The notes below the pieces were generated by a model. It ran no database searches. It was not told the DNA's origin and saw nothing but the letters and a program-made list of their open reading frames with translations. From Muribaculaceae bacterium (GTDB lineage: Bacteria; Bacteroidota; Bacteroidia; Bacteroidales; Muribaculaceae), in the NCBI GenBank assembly GCA_023662835.1, contig JAMPII010000014.1:1-44567 (forward strand): a stretch of 44,567 nucleotides of DNA, given 5' to 3'. Position numbers and translations under genes: made by a program. Below, piece by piece: positions 8,801 through 17,033 of the stretch (position 1 is the stretch's first letter; the number at the start of each line of letters is the position of its first letter).

Positions 8801-11800
8801 CTTACCGAAATAAAAGAGAAAATCCAGTCTCAAGACTCTATTAAAGAATCAGAAAGGCAAACTGGTAAATATTTCCGCTGGCCACTCAGCTGGGAACAGT
8901 CCAATTATGGCTTCGGCTATAATGTCAGAGGCGACTATGCTATGCAAATGATTGTAAATAACCAGACAATCACGCCCTATCACTCACTCCCGGTCGTTGT
9001 AAAAGGAGAGCAGAACAAGGGTGAAGGCCGAGGTTTGTTCGACCGCTTATTTTACGACTCAAACTATAAACAAAAAGGATATTTCTATTATGTGAATGCT
9101 GCCGACGACCCAGGTATCATTGCACGTCTGAAACTTAAAACTTTCTGTCCCGGTAGTAAAATTCACGTGTCTTGCTGGATTGCAGAGTTCTCCCACTCCG
9201 AGGAATCGGCAAACCTCTCTATTAACTTCGTCGCCCGTATGAAAAATGGTGAGCGTATTCCGCTGCATTCACATATAACCGGCTATTTAGAGCAGGGACC
9301 AAAACGAGATGACGAGTATATCCGCCGTGGCCGATGGTTATACGTGTATTCTTCGTTTGTGCCTATTCTTACCGATAAGGATTTCGACGTGTCGCAAATC
9401 GACCATTATGAAGTTGAGCTTGACAATAATGCCAAAAGTTCAGCCGGAGCCGACTATGCAGTAGATGATATCAGGGTTTATACCGTAAAACCTAACATGT
9501 TTGCCGACCAGTTAAGTCCGGTCTGCATGGAATCCAAATCAATCGATGTCAGACTTTCCTCCGATTTTGAGGTGCTTTTGCAGAGTCTTGATACTGAGGA
9601 AGCATTCGATCCTGCTGAGGGAGATACTATTGACTTGTATTATACCTTCCTCGACAAGAAAAAGTATGAACATTATTTGTCCATCGACTCCATAAAATAC
9701 AACGAGGCCTTCGATAAATCTGTGCTTCGGTTCAAGTACGATGGCACAAACGAAAGCTATTACGGTAAATTGAGCTTTTTTACAAATTTCAATAAACACG
9801 AAGAATATAACCCCGCGAGCAGTCATAATGCAAATTATGCTTTTAGAATGGAGGACGCAGCCGGCCGCCGGATTGTGTTCAACACTGATCCAAGTGATAA
9901 AACAATGCAGCCGGGAAAGGAATATATTGCAGTTATGCTCACAAAACCCGCAGGAACGACATTTGAAAACGATGAGCCTGACTCAATGGACTTCCTTGTA
10001 GAGGATAGTTGTGCTAAAAAATGTACCTTTACCGTCCAGTCGTCCCATGTAATCAAGGTTAACGGCGAAGTAAGGAACCAATCCGACGAAATTGATGCCT
10101 GCAAGAACCAGATGCCTGTAGTGCAGGTCGACCTTTATGCACCCAAGGTCGACGATAACGGTAATATAATCCCTGGTGAGACTGAACTTGTTGAAAGAGA
10201 TGCTATTTTCGATTGGTTCGACGGTTCGATGGACGATTTTGTTGAAATTCAGGACGAGAATGGGATCACACTTTGGGACGCTCTAATCGAATTCAGAAAC
10301 CTATATCCAGACGCAAAAGATTTGAGCGATTCGATACAAGGCAATTACACCGAGGCAATGAAAAATCTAATTGCTAAATACAGCAAAAAAGATCCCGAAG
10401 GAATGATTCGTGAAAAATTATATTTGGCAAAAGCTCAGTATAATTTTCCCCCTTTGATTCTCCCCGAAGGCCAGACTCAGATGGATGCTTACGTGCTTGC
10501 AATTCCCATTCCCCGTCTCAAGGATGAAAAACAATTGATATGCACGCAGCCAACTCAGGTGCGCATCGTTGTAAAAGAGCGTGCGCCGCGACTTGCCCAA
10601 GGTATTTTCGGCATAGAATATCCGCCGGCAATTTCAGATGTGCCACTGCGCATTAGCCTCAAGCAAATTGAAAACGCAGTTTCGGGAAGCTCGGAGGAAA
10701 GGCCTCTTTACATCCCGTTCTACAAAATCATTCCTGTCACCAACAATGTCGATGAGATGCGGACGCCGATCGACGGAGCTCCCATCGAACTTGTCGGAAG
10801 CACCGACCCCAATTATAAAAATCTGAAAAACGACCCAGACTCTGAAGAAGAAGGTCTTTGGATTGTGGGTGAGGTGATCAGTCTGAATGCTAATAAGACA
10901 AAAGTCTCTGAAAGTATAGTATCGCTCATATTTAATTCCGAAATTAAATTCCGTGAGGGATATGAATACATTTTGCGTTTCCCTTTTGAAGAGGATGCAC
11001 GACAAGTTTCCGATGAAAAAGTTTGTAGCGGAGACGTAGTATTCACGGTAAAGATAGTCCCTGAGTATCAGAAATGGATCGGAGTGGAGAATCTTAACTG
11101 GAATAACGATGCCAATTGGCGTCGTGTATCGGCTAACGATATTTCGTTAGGTAATCCCGCCGACAGCAATTACGCCGACTATAATACCGACGGTACTAAT
11201 AGTAATGAGTCCAGCTATGCCCCGTTGGATTTCACCAAAGTTGTGATTCCCAAAGGTTCATCTGTCCCCGAACTTTTCAGTGCATACAAAGAGACTGCCG
11301 AAATGCAGGGTAATTCCTACGATTGGAACAAAACTCCATCTGAAAACAAGGTTGCCGGAAATGCTACCGAGCGTGTACAATATGATATGGTGCAACGAGT
11401 GGAAAGCAACGGAACATACTGCAAACCTTGGCAAGCCCATTGGTGCGACCAGATCCATTTTGAACCTGGCGCTGAAATCGGCCACCAGCAATTCCTAAAT
11501 TATAATAAAGCGTGGGTCGATATAGAAGTGTCGCCAACAAGGTGGTACACCCTCTCTTCGCCGCTCCAAGGCGTTGTGGCAGGAGATATGTATCTTCCCT
11601 CTAATAACGCCCGCCAGGCTACAACATATTTCGACGACATTACATTTAATACAACTGACTATAACCGATTCAAACCGGCCGTTTTCCAGCGGTCGTGGAA
11701 CCTGGCGTCGGCAATCGTATATAACTACAACGACATACCCGAAAACACCACAGATGTGAAGATACTCACAACGTGGAGTAACGTATATAACGATGTGCGT

Positions 11801-12955
11801 GTTCCATATTCGGCCGGCCACGGATTCTCAATCAAAACCGACTTGGCAGGTGTCAATCCCGGCGAAACAGGAAAAGTTAAATTCCGCTTGCCAAAGGCCG
11901 ATGCATCCTACTTCTATTACACCGACGGCGGAGCCAGCGGCGACCAAACACCCTTGAACCGAATCAATCCACATAAGCTTAACTCCGTTGAGGGCATAAT
12001 AACTGTTGAAGCTGCTACCGACGATAACAAACTTTTCCTAATAGGTAATCCATTTATGGCTCATATGGACATTGCTGCCTTCCTTACTGAAAACAGCAAT
12101 GTGATAGCTCCTAAATACTGGATTCTTGATGGCGCTCATCAAGGCGCTGCGGTAATGGGCGATGCCATGGATTTGTCAGGCACGTTGGAAAATCCTCAAT
12201 ACATTGCTCCTATGCAGGGATTCTTTGTTGAGGCAATAAAGCCAGGAAAAAGCCTCAAGCTTAAATATAACGCCGATATGATGGCTACTGTGAACGATAT
12301 CGACATATTAGCCGGAGTTCAGATACGAAGCAGAGCTGCCGCCGGTCCGATGGCATTGCGCATATCAGCAAAGGAAACAGGCTCGTCGGCAATGATACTC
12401 TTCGACGGCTTAGCCGACAAGGGCTACAATGCCAGCGAAGACGTTATGTTTGTGGCCGACGCCACATTGGAGTCTCCGTCACTGATTTATACAGTTGCCG
12501 ACGGTACGGCTACTACAATAAACACCCTGCCTGAAATCACATCGACAGAAATCGGCGTCATAGCCAACGACGATGAAGAAACAATTTTGCTGTTTGAAGG
12601 AATTGATTCATCAAGCGGGCTAATGGTATACGACGCCGTTAATGATTCCTATACCCAACTGTACGACGGCTTGGAGTTAAAAGTCAGCGGCTCCTCATCA
12701 CGCCGGCTTTATCTGGTGAGTGGCATTGTTGAAAAAACAACGGAAAGCTTGGAAATCACACTGATGTCGAATGCTGTACGTGTCACATCGGTTAATGGCG
12801 GATTACGCGTGAATATTTACGATATAAATGGTCGAACCATCAACCACTATAATGAGGGCGGCACTGAAGCCCTCTTCCAACTCGATCAAGGTTTGTTTAT
12901 AGTCGAGGCTGTCGACTCCATTTCAAGTAAAACACAAAAAATCCTCATCCGATGA
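5801..12955 (+). CDS. Giant secreted adhesin of the fimbrial operon (discoidin-like, GLUG-like, sorting-type C-terminus)
   Basis: Secreted protein of 2384 residues, the largest in the window. A Sec signal peptide without lipobox (ends about residue 26, PAFGS) leads into a discoidin/F5-8C-like beta-sandwich (about 27-200). Residues about 405-545 hold GLUG-like beta-helix repeats (LFGNVTDGALIENLII, GNVGGLLGG). A jelly-roll-like segment lies near 1090-1230 (ending YAVDDIRVY). A WNNDANW segment near 1765 and a LIGNPF segment near 2080 are typical of long Bacteroidetes surface proteins. The last ~70 residues (VNIYDINGR, GLFIVEA, QKILIR) look like a type A sorting domain of the type IX secretion system. 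By position it matches P. gingivalis Mfa5, also large and T9SS-sorted, but I see no clear von Willebrand A domain. I infer a fimbria-tip or surface adhesin binding glycans or host protein. ATG at 5801 overlaps the previous gene by 19 bases. Confidence 0.65.
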   Translation: MYRYKLIILTIFTIILGAISIVPAFGSTRLISDKSQLWSNAIDPAYPIDNLLDDKLNTVFITRNDVNTEQHYLTVTLPEDFSMSQDNENLVVVLTRPNRLEANTPTVRNPTAMEVHYSLNGKDWEDDVLCRVYFINRGSGTTELSEPLPYAKLNDRINAITPGKTINDVKALKFIVTMNNGKYIIGKDDDGKGIRPMILAGFQIYKAIDGEKVVGRWVDRFHLDTDINKRYYNYKFVNTQGPLHEANRKSYGDNGEGILDSLGGWEYFAKTDSAEWLLDKEYLAKHGINMPDFSFITSKNDTLITNPNLKLQRTATVEHVLYAVQGEPIALLPFYTLPYNASYNENFMHWYDYTTGKQVEDLNHTELLDFAVDASGVFRSKNHGWYASSLFRTDEYETYEEKFTIRSVDDYKRFVDKVNNEGIANLSVELLENLDFKGETIDPIGTVSSPWSGKFIGNNKTISNIVIKGWGEGVGLFGNVTDGALIENLIIDKSCKIEGQGWVGVVGILRVGGTLTLQGVINHADVNATGNVGGLLGGVQSETPKDVVLNIFNCAFTGKIINKKTIEQGLVAGWLGRGKNNADKLKIHVNFKNIILSGSHTQTDAGMEIYRYKKGQENNYVFNIDTASCYEVNGYQGWSQYDTEAVNTSDFLENFAQGEWTVGPNGFPLSKIFGTEIEHGRLIMAGGINPGRQHGTYATFMHPRDPFADSGDMRELCKDEFIIAADMAQGFNLANNVNDKDSTIIEPTIQFRHIFRVKDGKQFADSNMADEKGNREFIRKNLRHITATAGTYFQVRLDFPYPVESTTRGVFYYKIDNTDYRRICSRYFRVYKDGELIQDRDEETGKMWVYNKSNIVEKQEDAIFYATAIFDGQGSRNVDGINYYLCGGGGHFYRMMACNEKNATSGRYTVQVVGTDYEGHTIKLADSPDVDLLVQEFQITFLPEESAVLATEEDLKSTYPQFTNENLEKRYGAPSDVINFDEYRFLEVADSLPSKKPEYYLTEIKEKIQSQDSIKESERQTGKYFRWPLSWEQSNYGFGYNVRGDYAMQMIVNNQTITPYHSLPVVVKGEQNKGEGRGLFDRLFYDSNYKQKGYFYYVNAADDPGIIARLKLKTFCPGSKIHVSCWIAEFSHSEESANLSINFVARMKNGERIPLHSHITGYLEQGPKRDDEYIRRGRWLYVYSSFVPILTDKDFDVSQIDHYEVELDNNAKSSAGADYAVDDIRVYTVKPNMFADQLSPVCMESKSIDVRLSSDFEVLLQSLDTEEAFDPAEGDTIDLYYTFLDKKKYEHYLSIDSIKYNEAFDKSVLRFKYDGTNESYYGKLSFFTNFNKHEEYNPASSHNANYAFRMEDAAGRRIVFNTDPSDKTMQPGKEYIAVMLTKPAGTTFENDEPDSMDFLVEDSCAKKCTFTVQSSHVIKVNGEVRNQSDEIDACKNQMPVVQVDLYAPKVDDNGNIIPGETELVERDAIFDWFDGSMDDFVEIQDENGITLWDALIEFRNLYPDAKDLSDSIQGNYTEAMKNLIAKYSKKDPEGMIREKLYLAKAQYNFPPLILPEGQTQMDAYVLAIPIPRLKDEKQLICTQPTQVRIVVKERAPRLAQGIFGIEYPPAISDVPLRISLKQIENAVSGSSEERPLYIPFYKIIPVTNNVDEMRTPIDGAPIELVGSTDPNYKNLKNDPDSEEEGLWIVGEVISLNANKTKVSESIVSLIFNSEIKFREGYEYILRFPFEEDARQVSDEKVCSGDVVFTVKIVPEYQKWIGVENLNWNNDANWRRVSANDISLGNPADSNYADYNTDGTNSNESSYAPLDFTKVVIPKGSSVPELFSAYKETAEMQGNSYDWNKTPSENKVAGNATERVQYDMVQRVESNGTYCKPWQAHWCDQIHFEPGAEIGHQQFLNYNKAWVDIEVSPTRWYTLSSPLQGVVAGDMYLPSNNARQATTYFDDITFNTTDYNRFKPAVFQRSWNLASAIVYNYNDIPENTTDVKILTTWSNVYNDVRVPYSAGHGFSIKTDLAGVNPGETGKVKFRLPKADASYFYYTDGGASGDQTPLNRINPHKLNSVEGIITVEAATDDNKLFLIGNPFMAHMDIAAFLTENSNVIAPKYWILDGAHQGAAVMGDAMDLSGTLENPQYIAPMQGFFVEAIKPGKSLKLKYNADMMATVNDIDILAGVQIRSRAAAGPMALRISAKETGSSAMILFDGLADKGYNASEDVMFVADATLESPSLIYTVADGTATTINTLPEITSTEIGVIANDDEETILLFEGIDSSSGLMVYDAVNDSYTQLYDGLELKVSGSSSRRLYLVSGIVEKTTESLEITLMSNAVRVTSVNGGLRVNIYDINGRTINHYNEGGTEALFQLDQGLFIVEAVDSISSKTQKILIR

Positions 12956-13362
12956 GACTCAAGTTAATCATGTTGGCCATAATCGGTTCTGCGCTGATAG
13001 TGTCGGCGCAGACCGATTCGATCAGCCCCGCCGATGGCGGATTCCTCAAGCTAAAGGAGGCCACAATCGATTTGGGTAGCATATCTGGCGATAGCATTGT
13101 AACCGCACGCTTCACTGTATATAATACCGGCACGCAGCCGGTGGAAATAATCCGAATTTTCAGCAGTTGTAGTTGCACCGTCCCCACCTTCACCCGACAG
13201 CCCATTCAACCCGGCGACAGCACACAATTTGATGTCAGCTACGACCCCCGCGGCTATCGCTGGGGTCAGTTCCGGCGAACCTTGCGTATACGTTCAACGG
13301 CCACAAACAAATTTCTGACAGCCATCATCAAAGGCTCCATTGCCCGAAAATACAAACGATAA
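12952..13362 (+). CDS. DUF1573 domain secreted protein
   Basis: Small exported protein of 136 residues: signal peptide (cut near residue 20, VSAQT) followed by one DUF1573 beta-sandwich with the family's Cys pattern SSCSCT (around residue 67) and the Pro-Gly turn QPGDSTQFDVSYDP. DUF1573 domains are immunoglobulin/ASPM-like folds, abundant in Bacteroidetes, with no firmly established function. Its ATG lies in an ATGA overlap with the stop of the giant adhesin, so it is probably translated from the same messenger by re-initiation. I infer a periplasmic helper or structural partner of the adhesin or fimbria; nothing in the sequence proves this. Confidence 0.8.
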   Translation: MRLKLIMLAIIGSALIVSAQTDSISPADGGFLKLKEATIDLGSISGDSIVTARFTVYNTGTQPVEIIRIFSSCSCTVPTFTRQPIQPGDSTQFDVSYDPRGYRWGQFRRTLRIRSTATNKFLTAIIKGSIARKYKR

Positions 13363-13400
13363 GGAGCAGGCTCTAAATGATAGAACCGACTTATAATAAA

Positions 13401-13441
13401 CTTTCTCGAGCTTTCTGGAGAGAAAGATTAGAATTTTTTTT
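13401..13441 (+). terminator. Probable terminator of the fimbrial operon
   Basis: Stem CTTTCTC (13401-13407) with GAGAAAG (13420-13426) and a 12-base loop. Seven bases later there is a run of eight T (13434-13441). The gap between stem and T run is longer than usual, so termination strength is uncertain, but it lies between the last fimbrial-operon gene and the tRNA promoter. Confidence 0.45.
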
Positions 13442-13450
13442 GCAAAAAAG

Positions 13451-13482
13451 TTTGCAAATGCCAAAAAGAGTTTTTACCTTTG
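13451..13482 (+). promoter_or_regulatory. Bacteroidetes-type promoter of the tRNA-Val pair
   Basis: TTTG at 13451-13454 and TACCTTTG at 13475-13482 with 20 bases between them match the Bacteroidetes primary-sigma consensus TTTG-N19-21-TAnnTTTG. Transcription should begin a few bases downstream, about 20 bases before the first tRNA. Confidence 0.8.
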
Positions 13483-13505
13483 CATCGCTTTAGCGGAGAA
13501 TCCGA

Positions 13506-13580
13506 GGGCGTTTAGCTCAGCTGGTTCAGAGCATCTGCCTTACAAGCAGAGGGTCGGCGGTTCGAATCCGTCAACGCCCA
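13506..13580 (+). tRNA. tRNA-Val (anticodon TAC), copy 1
   Basis: Complete cloverleaf: acceptor stem GGGCGTT with AACGCCC and discriminator A, D arm GCTC/GAGC, anticodon stem TCTGC/GCAGA with loop CTTACAA giving anticodon TAC at 13541-13543 (reads GTA and related valine codons), and T arm with TTCGAAT loop. CCA is not encoded (ACT follows). Identical to the second copy 142 bases downstream; a 5-bp hairpin at 13597-13611 in the spacer could mark processing. Confidence 0.97.
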
Positions 13581-13647
13581 CTCTCAAAAGCGAAAGTGTC
13601 GCAAAACGACAAACTCCGTTTGAAATAACTCCGCAAAAAGCAGTCTC

Positions 13648-13722
13648 GGGCGTTTAGCTCAGCTGGTTCAGAGCATCTGCCTTACAAGCAGAGGGTCGGC
13701 GGTTCGAATCCGTCAACGCCCA
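13648..13722 (+). tRNA. tRNA-Val (anticodon TAC), copy 2
   Basis: Base-for-base identical to the upstream tRNA-Val, with anticodon TAC at 13683-13685. The 67-base spacer has no promoter of the local type, so both copies are probably cut from one precursor that ends at the terminator starting at 13740. Confidence 0.97.
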
Positions 13723-13739
13723 CCGAAACTTGAAATTAT

Positions 13740-13776
13740 AACAGTCTCCGGATAAACATCTCGAGGCTGTTTTTTG
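13740..13776 (+). terminator. Intrinsic terminator of the tRNA-Val operon
   Basis: Stem AACAGTCTC (13740-13748) with GAGGCTGTT (13763-13771), one G-T wobble, followed by a T-rich tail (13772-13776 and beyond). It ends about ten bases before the start codon of the following GH3 gene. Confidence 0.8.
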
Positions 13777-13786
13777 TTTTGTTAAC

Positions 13787-15301
13787 ATGATTACCCGACT
13801 TCTTACACCTTTGTTTGACTATCGCTGCCGAAAATGGCGAACTGCCGCTGCTGATATAGAATCGTCGCAACGGCGTCAATTGTCGTGGCTACTTAGCAAA
13901 GGAGCTACAACCCAAGTGGGTGAAAGGTTTCATTTTAACTCAATTTCGAATTATGAGTCGTACAGGCATAGAGCCCCTGTTGTCAAATATGAAGACATAC
14001 GTCAGCTTGTTATGACGATGGTTAACGGCCGGCGCGACGTTCTCTGGCCTGGGAGGGTGAGGCGATTCGCACAATCCTCGGGCACAAGCGACGGCAAAAG
14101 TAAATATATACCGGTAACGGACGATTCGTTGCGGCTGAACCATTATCGCGGCGGCTTTGATACAGTAGTTCACTATTTGAACAACTATCGTGACAGCAAT
14201 ATTTTCAGCGGCAAAGCTTTTATACTCGGAGGTAGCTTTGCTAACGAACTCGATGTGCCCGGCAACGTTTTTGTTGGCGATTTGTCGGCAAATTTAATTG
14301 ACAATATTAACCCGTTGGTTAATTTTATAAGAGTGCCGGCGAAGAAAGTAGCCTTAATGCCGAACTGGGCCGAAAAACTCCCTAAGCTCGTAGAGGGCGC
14401 CATGAATGCCAATGTATCAAATATTTCGGGAGTGCCTTCGTGGTTTCTGACTGTACTTAAAAAAATATTGAAAGAGAAAGGTGCCGATTCTATTCATGAC
14501 GTTTGGCCAAATCTCGAGGTGTTTTTTCATGGCGGAATTTCGATGGAGCCATATCGCACTCAATATAACCGCATTTGCGACACGAAGAAAATGCGTTATG
14601 TTGAGACTTACAATGCGTCGGAAGGCTTTTTCGGCATTCAAACCGACCCCGAATCGCATTGGATGGAATTTATCCCCGACGGAGCAATATTCTATGAGTT
14701 TGTTCCGCTAAACCAGATCGACGAACCATTTCCCGATGCTGTTCCGGCATGGAAGGTTGAGCCGGGTCAGACGTATGCGCTTGTCATAACAGCAGCCAAC
14801 GGACTATGGCGATATGCCATCGGCGACACCGTTACCATTCAGCAAACCAACCCGCTGAAATTCACTATTGCCGGGCGTACAAAACATTATATAAACGCAT
14901 TCGGCGAAGAGCTGATGGTTTACAATGCTGAGCATGCGATGGCCGCAACTTGCCGTCAACTGGGCTGCGAGGTTGCCAACTACACGGCAGCGCCAGTCTA
15001 CGCCGACGACAACACGCATGGTAGCCATCAATGGTTGATAGAATTCACCCACAAACCCGAATCGATGGAGGAGTTTGCAAGGGTACTCGACGAAAAGTTG
15101 CAAAACGAAAATTCCGACTATCAGGCAAAGCGCTCCGGTAACATTTTTCTTGATCCGCCGGTTATAACAGTTGCACCCACAGGACTTTTCGATAATTGGC
15201 TGGCCGATACGGGCAAACTAGGTGGTCAACGTAAGGTTCCGCGCCTTTGTCCCGACCGTCGCTATCTCGACCCAATGCTTGAACTCTGTTTAAAAATTTA
15301 A
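13787..15301 (+). CDS. GH3-family acyl-adenylating / amidosynthetase-like enzyme
   Basis: Protein of 504 residues of the GH3 branch of the ANL adenylating superfamily. Plant members activate a carboxylic acid with ATP and join it to an amino acid; substrates of the Bacteroidetes members are not established to my knowledge. All three nucleotide-binding motifs are visible: SSGTSDGKSK (97-106), YNASEG (275-280) and WRYAIGD (341-347). A C-terminal domain follows (about 390-504). There is no signal peptide, so it is cytosolic. It starts immediately downstream of the tRNA terminator, leaving no room for a standard promoter between; expression may depend on read-through or on a promoter inside the tRNA region. 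No neighbouring gene hints at the substrate. Confidence 0.85.
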   Translation: MITRLLTPLFDYRCRKWRTAAADIESSQRRQLSWLLSKGATTQVGERFHFNSISNYESYRHRAPVVKYEDIRQLVMTMVNGRRDVLWPGRVRRFAQSSGTSDGKSKYIPVTDDSLRLNHYRGGFDTVVHYLNNYRDSNIFSGKAFILGGSFANELDVPGNVFVGDLSANLIDNINPLVNFIRVPAKKVALMPNWAEKLPKLVEGAMNANVSNISGVPSWFLTVLKKILKEKGADSIHDVWPNLEVFFHGGISMEPYRTQYNRICDTKKMRYVETYNASEGFFGIQTDPESHWMEFIPDGAIFYEFVPLNQIDEPFPDAVPAWKVEPGQTYALVITAANGLWRYAIGDTVTIQQTNPLKFTIAGRTKHYINAFGEELMVYNAEHAMAATCRQLGCEVANYTAAPVYADDNTHGSHQWLIEFTHKPESMEEFARVLDEKLQNENSDYQAKRSGNIFLDPPVITVAPTGLFDNWLADTGKLGGQRKVPRLCPDRRYLDPMLELCLKI

Positions 15302-15355
15302 CTAATATTGTGAAACAAAAAATCGGCCACAAGGTTGTATATCGAAAAATGTGGC

Positions 15356-15363
15356 TAAATTTG
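15356..15363 (+). promoter_or_regulatory. Probable -7 box (TAAATTTG) for the FKBP gene pair
   Basis: TAAATTTG at 15356-15363 matches TAnnTTTG. A GTTG at 15334-15337, 18 bases upstream, may serve as the -33 part, slightly closer than consensus. It lies about 37 bases before the first FKBP start codon. Confidence 0.6.
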
Positions 15364-15399
15364 CATTTATGTAAGTAATCGAACTTTAACTATATAACT

Positions 15400-16017
15400 A
15401 TGAGCGAAAAAGAATTAGATAGAATAAGCTATGCTCTTGGCTTGAGCATGGGGCAGAACTTCTGGAGTTCTGGCATCAAAAAAATTGACATAAAGGACTT
15501 CACCGACGCCCTGTCGGTAGTTTACGGCAATGCAGAGCCAAAAATGAGCCATACAGAGGCTAAGGCCGAAATACAGAAATTTTTCGAAGCAATGGCTGCG
15601 AAACAACAAGAGGAAATGGCAGCAAAAGCCAAGATTAATGCCGAAGCCGGCGTTGCTTATCTTGAAAAGAATAAAAATCGCCAGGAGGTTAAAACAACTC
15701 CCTCAGGACTTCAATATGAGATACTCAAAGAGGGTAATGGCAAGCATCCTGCTACAACTGATTCAGTGACGGTTCATTATACAGGCAAGCTGATCGACGG
15801 AACAGTATTTGACTCGTCGGTTGAACGTGGCGAACCGGCTACCTTCGGAGTTACACAAGTGATTCCCGGTTGGGTTGAAGCTCTACAGCTAATGGACGAA
15901 GGCGCACAGTGGCGTTTGCATATCCCCGCAAATTTGGCATATGGTCCCAATGGAGCCGGCCCCATAGGTCCGAACGAGACCTTAATTTTTGATATTGAGC
16001 TGATAAAAATCAATTGA
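15400..16017 (+). CDS. FKBP-type peptidyl-prolyl cis-trans isomerase (FklB/Mip-like)
   Basis: Prolyl isomerase of 205 residues that speeds cis-trans rotation of Xaa-Pro bonds during protein folding. The N-terminal ~95 residues form the helical dimerisation domain of Mip/FkpA/FklB proteins (rich in Ala/Lys/Glu). The FKBP domain occupies about 100-205 with the usual signatures VHYTGKLIDGTVFDSS, VIPGWVEAL and AYGPNGAGPIGPNETLIFDIEL. There is no obvious signal peptide, suggesting the cytosol, in contrast to the lipidated partner encoded 26 bases downstream. A TAAATTTG box lies upstream. The two genes are probably co-transcribed and provide folding help on both sides of the inner membrane. Confidence 0.92.
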   Translation: MSEKELDRISYALGLSMGQNFWSSGIKKIDIKDFTDALSVVYGNAEPKMSHTEAKAEIQKFFEAMAAKQQEEMAAKAKINAEAGVAYLEKNKNRQEVKTTPSGLQYEILKEGNGKHPATTDSVTVHYTGKLIDGTVFDSSVERGEPATFGVTQVIPGWVEALQLMDEGAQWRLHIPANLAYGPNGAGPIGPNETLIFDIELIKIN

Positions 16018-16043
16018 TAATTAACAATCACATATTAAACAAA

Positions 16044-16937
16044 ATGAAAAAATCAATTTTAGCAGCCGGTTCCGCTCTGTTGTTACTCAGCGTCGTATCC
16101 TGCTCGAAGAACGCCAGCAACGTATCGCCCGAAGATAAAGCATTCGACGATTCACTGGCATGCGCATGGGGTCAGATGGCCGGCATGCAGTCCTACCAGA
16201 TGGTAGAAAGCAATCCTAATGAAAACATCAACAAAGACGCATATTTACGTGGTGTTCAAACAGCATTGATGGTTGACACCGCCGATCAGAGCTACCTTCA
16301 GGGTCTGGCACTTGGCGTACGTTTGGCCCAGAGCCGCTACTACGCAATGAAACAGTTGGGCGTTAACGTAAACGCCGATTTGCTTCTAAAGAACTTCCGT
16401 GCATATTTCATGTCTGATACTGTTCCTCAGAATGCACAAGATTTGATGACAGGCTTCCAGATTCTGGCACAACGTGCCGAAAAACGCATGCAGGACCGTC
16501 GGGATGCTGAATTGGAGAACTCCGATGAATCGGTTGCCAACATCAAAGCTGGCGACGCATATGTCGACTCGCTAAAATCGGCCGGCGCGCAGCTACAAAC
16601 AGCTGAATCAGGATTGGTTTACACCATCGAAAACCCCGGCGAAGGGGAAAAAGTGAAAGACACCGATCGCGTTGTTGTTAAATATAAAGGTTCGTTCACC
16701 GACGGCAAAGTGTTCGACAACTCTGAAGATCATGGCGGCACAGCAACCTTCAGCCCCACAAACGTAGTAGCCGGCTTTGGCGAAGGTTTGAAAATGCTTG
16801 GCAAAGGTGGCAAAGCTACACTCTACATTCCGGGCAAGCTCGCTTACGGCGTACATGGCAATCCCGGCGCAGGAATCGGTCCCAACCAGATGCTCGTTTT
16901 CGATGTAGAAGTAGTTGACATCAACCCCGAAAAATAA
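16044..16937 (+). CDS. Lipoprotein FKBP-type peptidyl-prolyl isomerase
   Basis: Envelope-located prolyl isomerase of 297 residues. The ATG at 16044 gives a signal peptide with lipobox VVSC (Cys20); an in-frame ATG at 16014 would put ten extra residues ahead of it and overlap the previous gene, so I reject it. The N-terminal helical domain (about 30-170) resembles FkpA dimerisation regions; the FKBP domain (about 190-297) keeps VVVKYKGSFTDGKVFDNS, VVAGFGEGLKMLGKG and IGPNQMLVFDVEV. It probably assists folding of periplasmic and outer-membrane proteins. A terminator follows 29 bases after the stop. Confidence 0.92.
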   Translation: MKKSILAAGSALLLLSVVSCSKNASNVSPEDKAFDDSLACAWGQMAGMQSYQMVESNPNENINKDAYLRGVQTALMVDTADQSYLQGLALGVRLAQSRYYAMKQLGVNVNADLLLKNFRAYFMSDTVPQNAQDLMTGFQILAQRAEKRMQDRRDAELENSDESVANIKAGDAYVDSLKSAGAQLQTAESGLVYTIENPGEGEKVKDTDRVVVKYKGSFTDGKVFDNSEDHGGTATFSPTNVVAGFGEGLKMLGKGGKATLYIPGKLAYGVHGNPGAGIGPNQMLVFDVEVVDINPEK

Positions 16938-16966
16938 TAGACCCGCGCTAAACAAACTCTAAAAAA

Positions 16967-17001
16967 GAGCCACCTGTCCGATTACGGCTCGTGGCTCTTT
17001 T
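16967..17001 (+). terminator. Intrinsic terminator after the FKBP pair
   Basis: Stem GAGCCAC (16967-16973) with GTGGCTC (16991-16997), then TTTT. It lies between the FKBP lipoprotein gene and the SGNH hydrolase gene, ending 32 bases before the latter's ATG. Confidence 0.75.
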
Positions 17002-17033
17002 CATATCCACATTTCAGAACATGTAATTAAGCT

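Noticed and set aside
13506-13722. Long direct repeat suggesting a CRISPR-like or transposon structure
   Set aside because: The repeat unit is exactly a tRNA-Val gene in two copies.
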